From positions 1 through 41,622 of the forward strand of contig CALUMM010000020.1 in assembly GCA_944321755.1 (NCBI GenBank): a stretch of DNA of 41,622 nt, read 5' to 3'. This DNA comes from an uncultured Alistipes sp. (GTDB lineage: Bacteria; Bacteroidota; Bacteroidia; Bacteroidales; Rikenellaceae). The notes under the pieces are model-generated. The model was not told the DNA's origin. It searched no databases and worked only from the letters and a program-made list of their open reading frames with translations. The position numbers and the translations under genes are program-made. This document shows positions 40,517 to 41,622 of the stretch, piece by piece. Position 1 is the stretch's first letter. Each line of letters opens with the position of its first letter.

Positions 40517-41622
40517 ATGGCATCCAATCTTTTCAGAAAGTACATTTGGCTGGCCGATACGATCCATCGATACGGACCGATCACGCTGGCCGAAATCCGC
40601 GCCCGCTGGCAGCGCAGCGCGCTCTATGACGGCCGTCCTCTGGCGCGGCGGACTTTCCACACCCACCGCGACGCGGTCGAGGAACTGTTCAACCTTTCGA
40701 TCGTCTGCGACGAACGCACCAACCGTTACTCCATTGCCAACAGCGAGGATCTCAACGCGCATAACATCACCAACTGGCTGCTGGACACGTTTGCCGTCGG
40801 GCAGTCGCTGCGCGAGGCCCGCACGTTACACAACCGCGTGCTGGTCGAGGAGGTTCCCTCGGCCCGGGGACATCTGCCCGAACTGCTCGACGCCATGCGC
40901 GAGAACCGGCAGATAGTCGTTGCCTACCAGCCCTTCACGGGTGACGAGGCCTTCGATCTCCGTCTTCGGCCGCTTTTCGTCAAGCTCCGCGACCGGCGTT
41001 GGTACCTCTACGCCGACAAGCCCGACAATGCGAAAATCAAACTCTACGCGCTGGACCGCATGGTGAAGATCCGCGTGACCGAAGATCGCTTTACGCCGCC
41101 CGAGGAGCTGGATCCGGCCGGCTACCTGGCCGGGGCCTTCGGCGTGGCGGTCTATGACGACATCTATCCCTGCACGATCCGTGTCCGGGTCGCGGGCGAC
41201 GGCGTCAAGTATCTCCGCACGCTGCCCCTCCACGCTTCGCAGCAGGAGGTCGAGACGCATGACGACTATGCCATCTTCGAATTTCACGTGGCACCGACGC
41301 CGGAGTTTTACCAGGCCATGTTAAACTGCCACTGCAACTTTGAGGTGCTCTCGCCGGGCCATGTACGGGAGGAGATGCGGCGCATCATCAGGAACCTCGG
41401 AGCTCTCTACGATCACAACGTCCAGAAAGTAATCTTTCTCGATTTCGACGGCGTGATGAATACCGAGCGTTACATTGCCGAACGGCGCAGGAACGGGCTT
41501 CCGGTTTCGGACCGCTACGGTTATCTGTTCGACCCCGAGGCGGTTGAGAACCTGCGGCGGATCATCGATGCAACCGGTGCCGCGGTGGTCATCTCCTCAT
41601 CATGGCGCCTCGAGGGCGAGGA
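40517..41622 (+). CDS. WYL-domain regulator fused to a HAD domain, C-terminus beyond window
   Basis: The frame is open to the window end (368 residues seen). Residues 1-85 form a DNA-binding HTH (ITLAEIRARWQRSALYD, RRTFHTHRDAVEELF, as in WYL regulators). The WYL domain follows, with YLYADKP around Trp162-Leu164 and KLYALDRMVKIRV; WYL domains sense ligands, often nucleic acids or nucleotides. A WCX-type tail runs to about residue 295. From about 305 a new domain begins in the same frame: KVIFLDFDGVMNTERYI (DxD nucleophile motif of HAD phosphatases) and AAVVISSSWRLEG (motif II). This resembles the HAD family found in Swiss-Army-Knife RNA-repair proteins. The AAA+ gene is divergent. Confidence 0.85.
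   Translation, partial: MASNLFRKYIWLADTIHRYGPITLAEIRARWQRSALYDGRPLARRTFHTHRDAVEELFNLSIVCDERTNRYSIANSEDLNAHNITNWLLDTFAVGQSLREARTLHNRVLVEEVPSARGHLPELLDAMRENRQIVVAYQPFTGDEAFDLRLRPLFVKLRDRRWYLYADKPDNAKIKLYALDRMVKIRVTEDRFTPPEELDPAGYLAGAFGVAVYDDIYPCTIRVRVAGDGVKYLRTLPLHASQQEVETHDDYAIFEFHVAPTPEFYQAMLNCHCNFEVLSPGHVREEMRRIIRNLGALYDHNVQKVIFLDFDGVMNTERYIAERRRNGLPVSDRYGYLFDPEAVENLRRIIDATGAAVVISSSWRLEGE

Overview
The window looks like chromosomal DNA of a high-GC gut Bacteroidales bacterium; Alistipes or another Rikenellaceae member is my inference. Directly visible support includes repeated Bacteroidetes promoters (a -7 element TAnnTTTG, usually TATCTTTG or TACCTTTG, with TTG or TTTG about 19-23 bases upstream), few Shine-Dalgarno sequences, many lipoproteins, membrane-anchored TPR-HTH regulators, three GH92 mannosidases, and a long Rho factor with a disordered insert.

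Region by region. 1-6.4 kb (minus strand): the start of an outer-membrane protein gene, two related lipoprotein/TPR/transmembrane/HTH regulators, a DUF2284 metal-binding protein behind a tandemly duplicated promoter, and a lipoprotein of unknown role. 6.6-7.5 kb (plus): a cobalamin riboswitch that controls one small unknown protein and ends in a terminator. 7.6-9.8 kb (minus): a tightly overlapped DUF1893 / ECF S-component / DUF362 operon. 10-12.7 kb (minus): S1/P1-type nuclease and rho, with a possible short RNA transcribed divergently from rho. 13-23.4 kb (minus): an AraC regulator and a four-gene mannan or N-glycan operon, in transcription order GH130, GH92, GH92-GH125 fusion and GH92. The last GH92 carries Gln where the usual Glu general acid sits. 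The operon is preceded by a 46-bp perfect palindrome. 23.5-24.3 kb (minus): a WaaP/Kdo-kinase-like protein. 24.6-32.3 kb (plus): a complete anaerobic glycerol system glpA-glpB-(repeat-filled gap)-glpC-glpK-glpF followed by an outer-membrane beta-barrel protein. 32.5-35.4 kb: a flavodoxin and a carboxymuconolactone-decarboxylase/cupin fusion, divergent from a membrane-embedded AraC-type regulator. 35.5-38 kb (plus): a LamG-like membrane protein and a WG-repeat lipoprotein. 38-38.6 kb: tandem 146-bp repeats, a 39-bp hairpin and a candidate 42-residue gene. 38.7-41.6 kb: an AAA+ ATPase divergent from a WYL regulator fused to a HAD (Swiss-Army-Knife RNA-repair type) domain, cut by the window end.

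How the genes work together. The glp genes would import glycerol (outer-membrane protein, GlpF), phosphorylate it (GlpK) and oxidise glycerol-3-phosphate into the quinone pool (GlpABC). The GH operon would trim alpha-mannose from high-mannose or phosphomannan glycans and phosphorolyse the remaining beta-mannoside. The least explained parts are the riboswitch-controlled orphan protein, the AAA+/WYL-HAD locus with its small-gene and repeat neighbour, and several palindromes and repeats placed precisely at promoters or stop codons.
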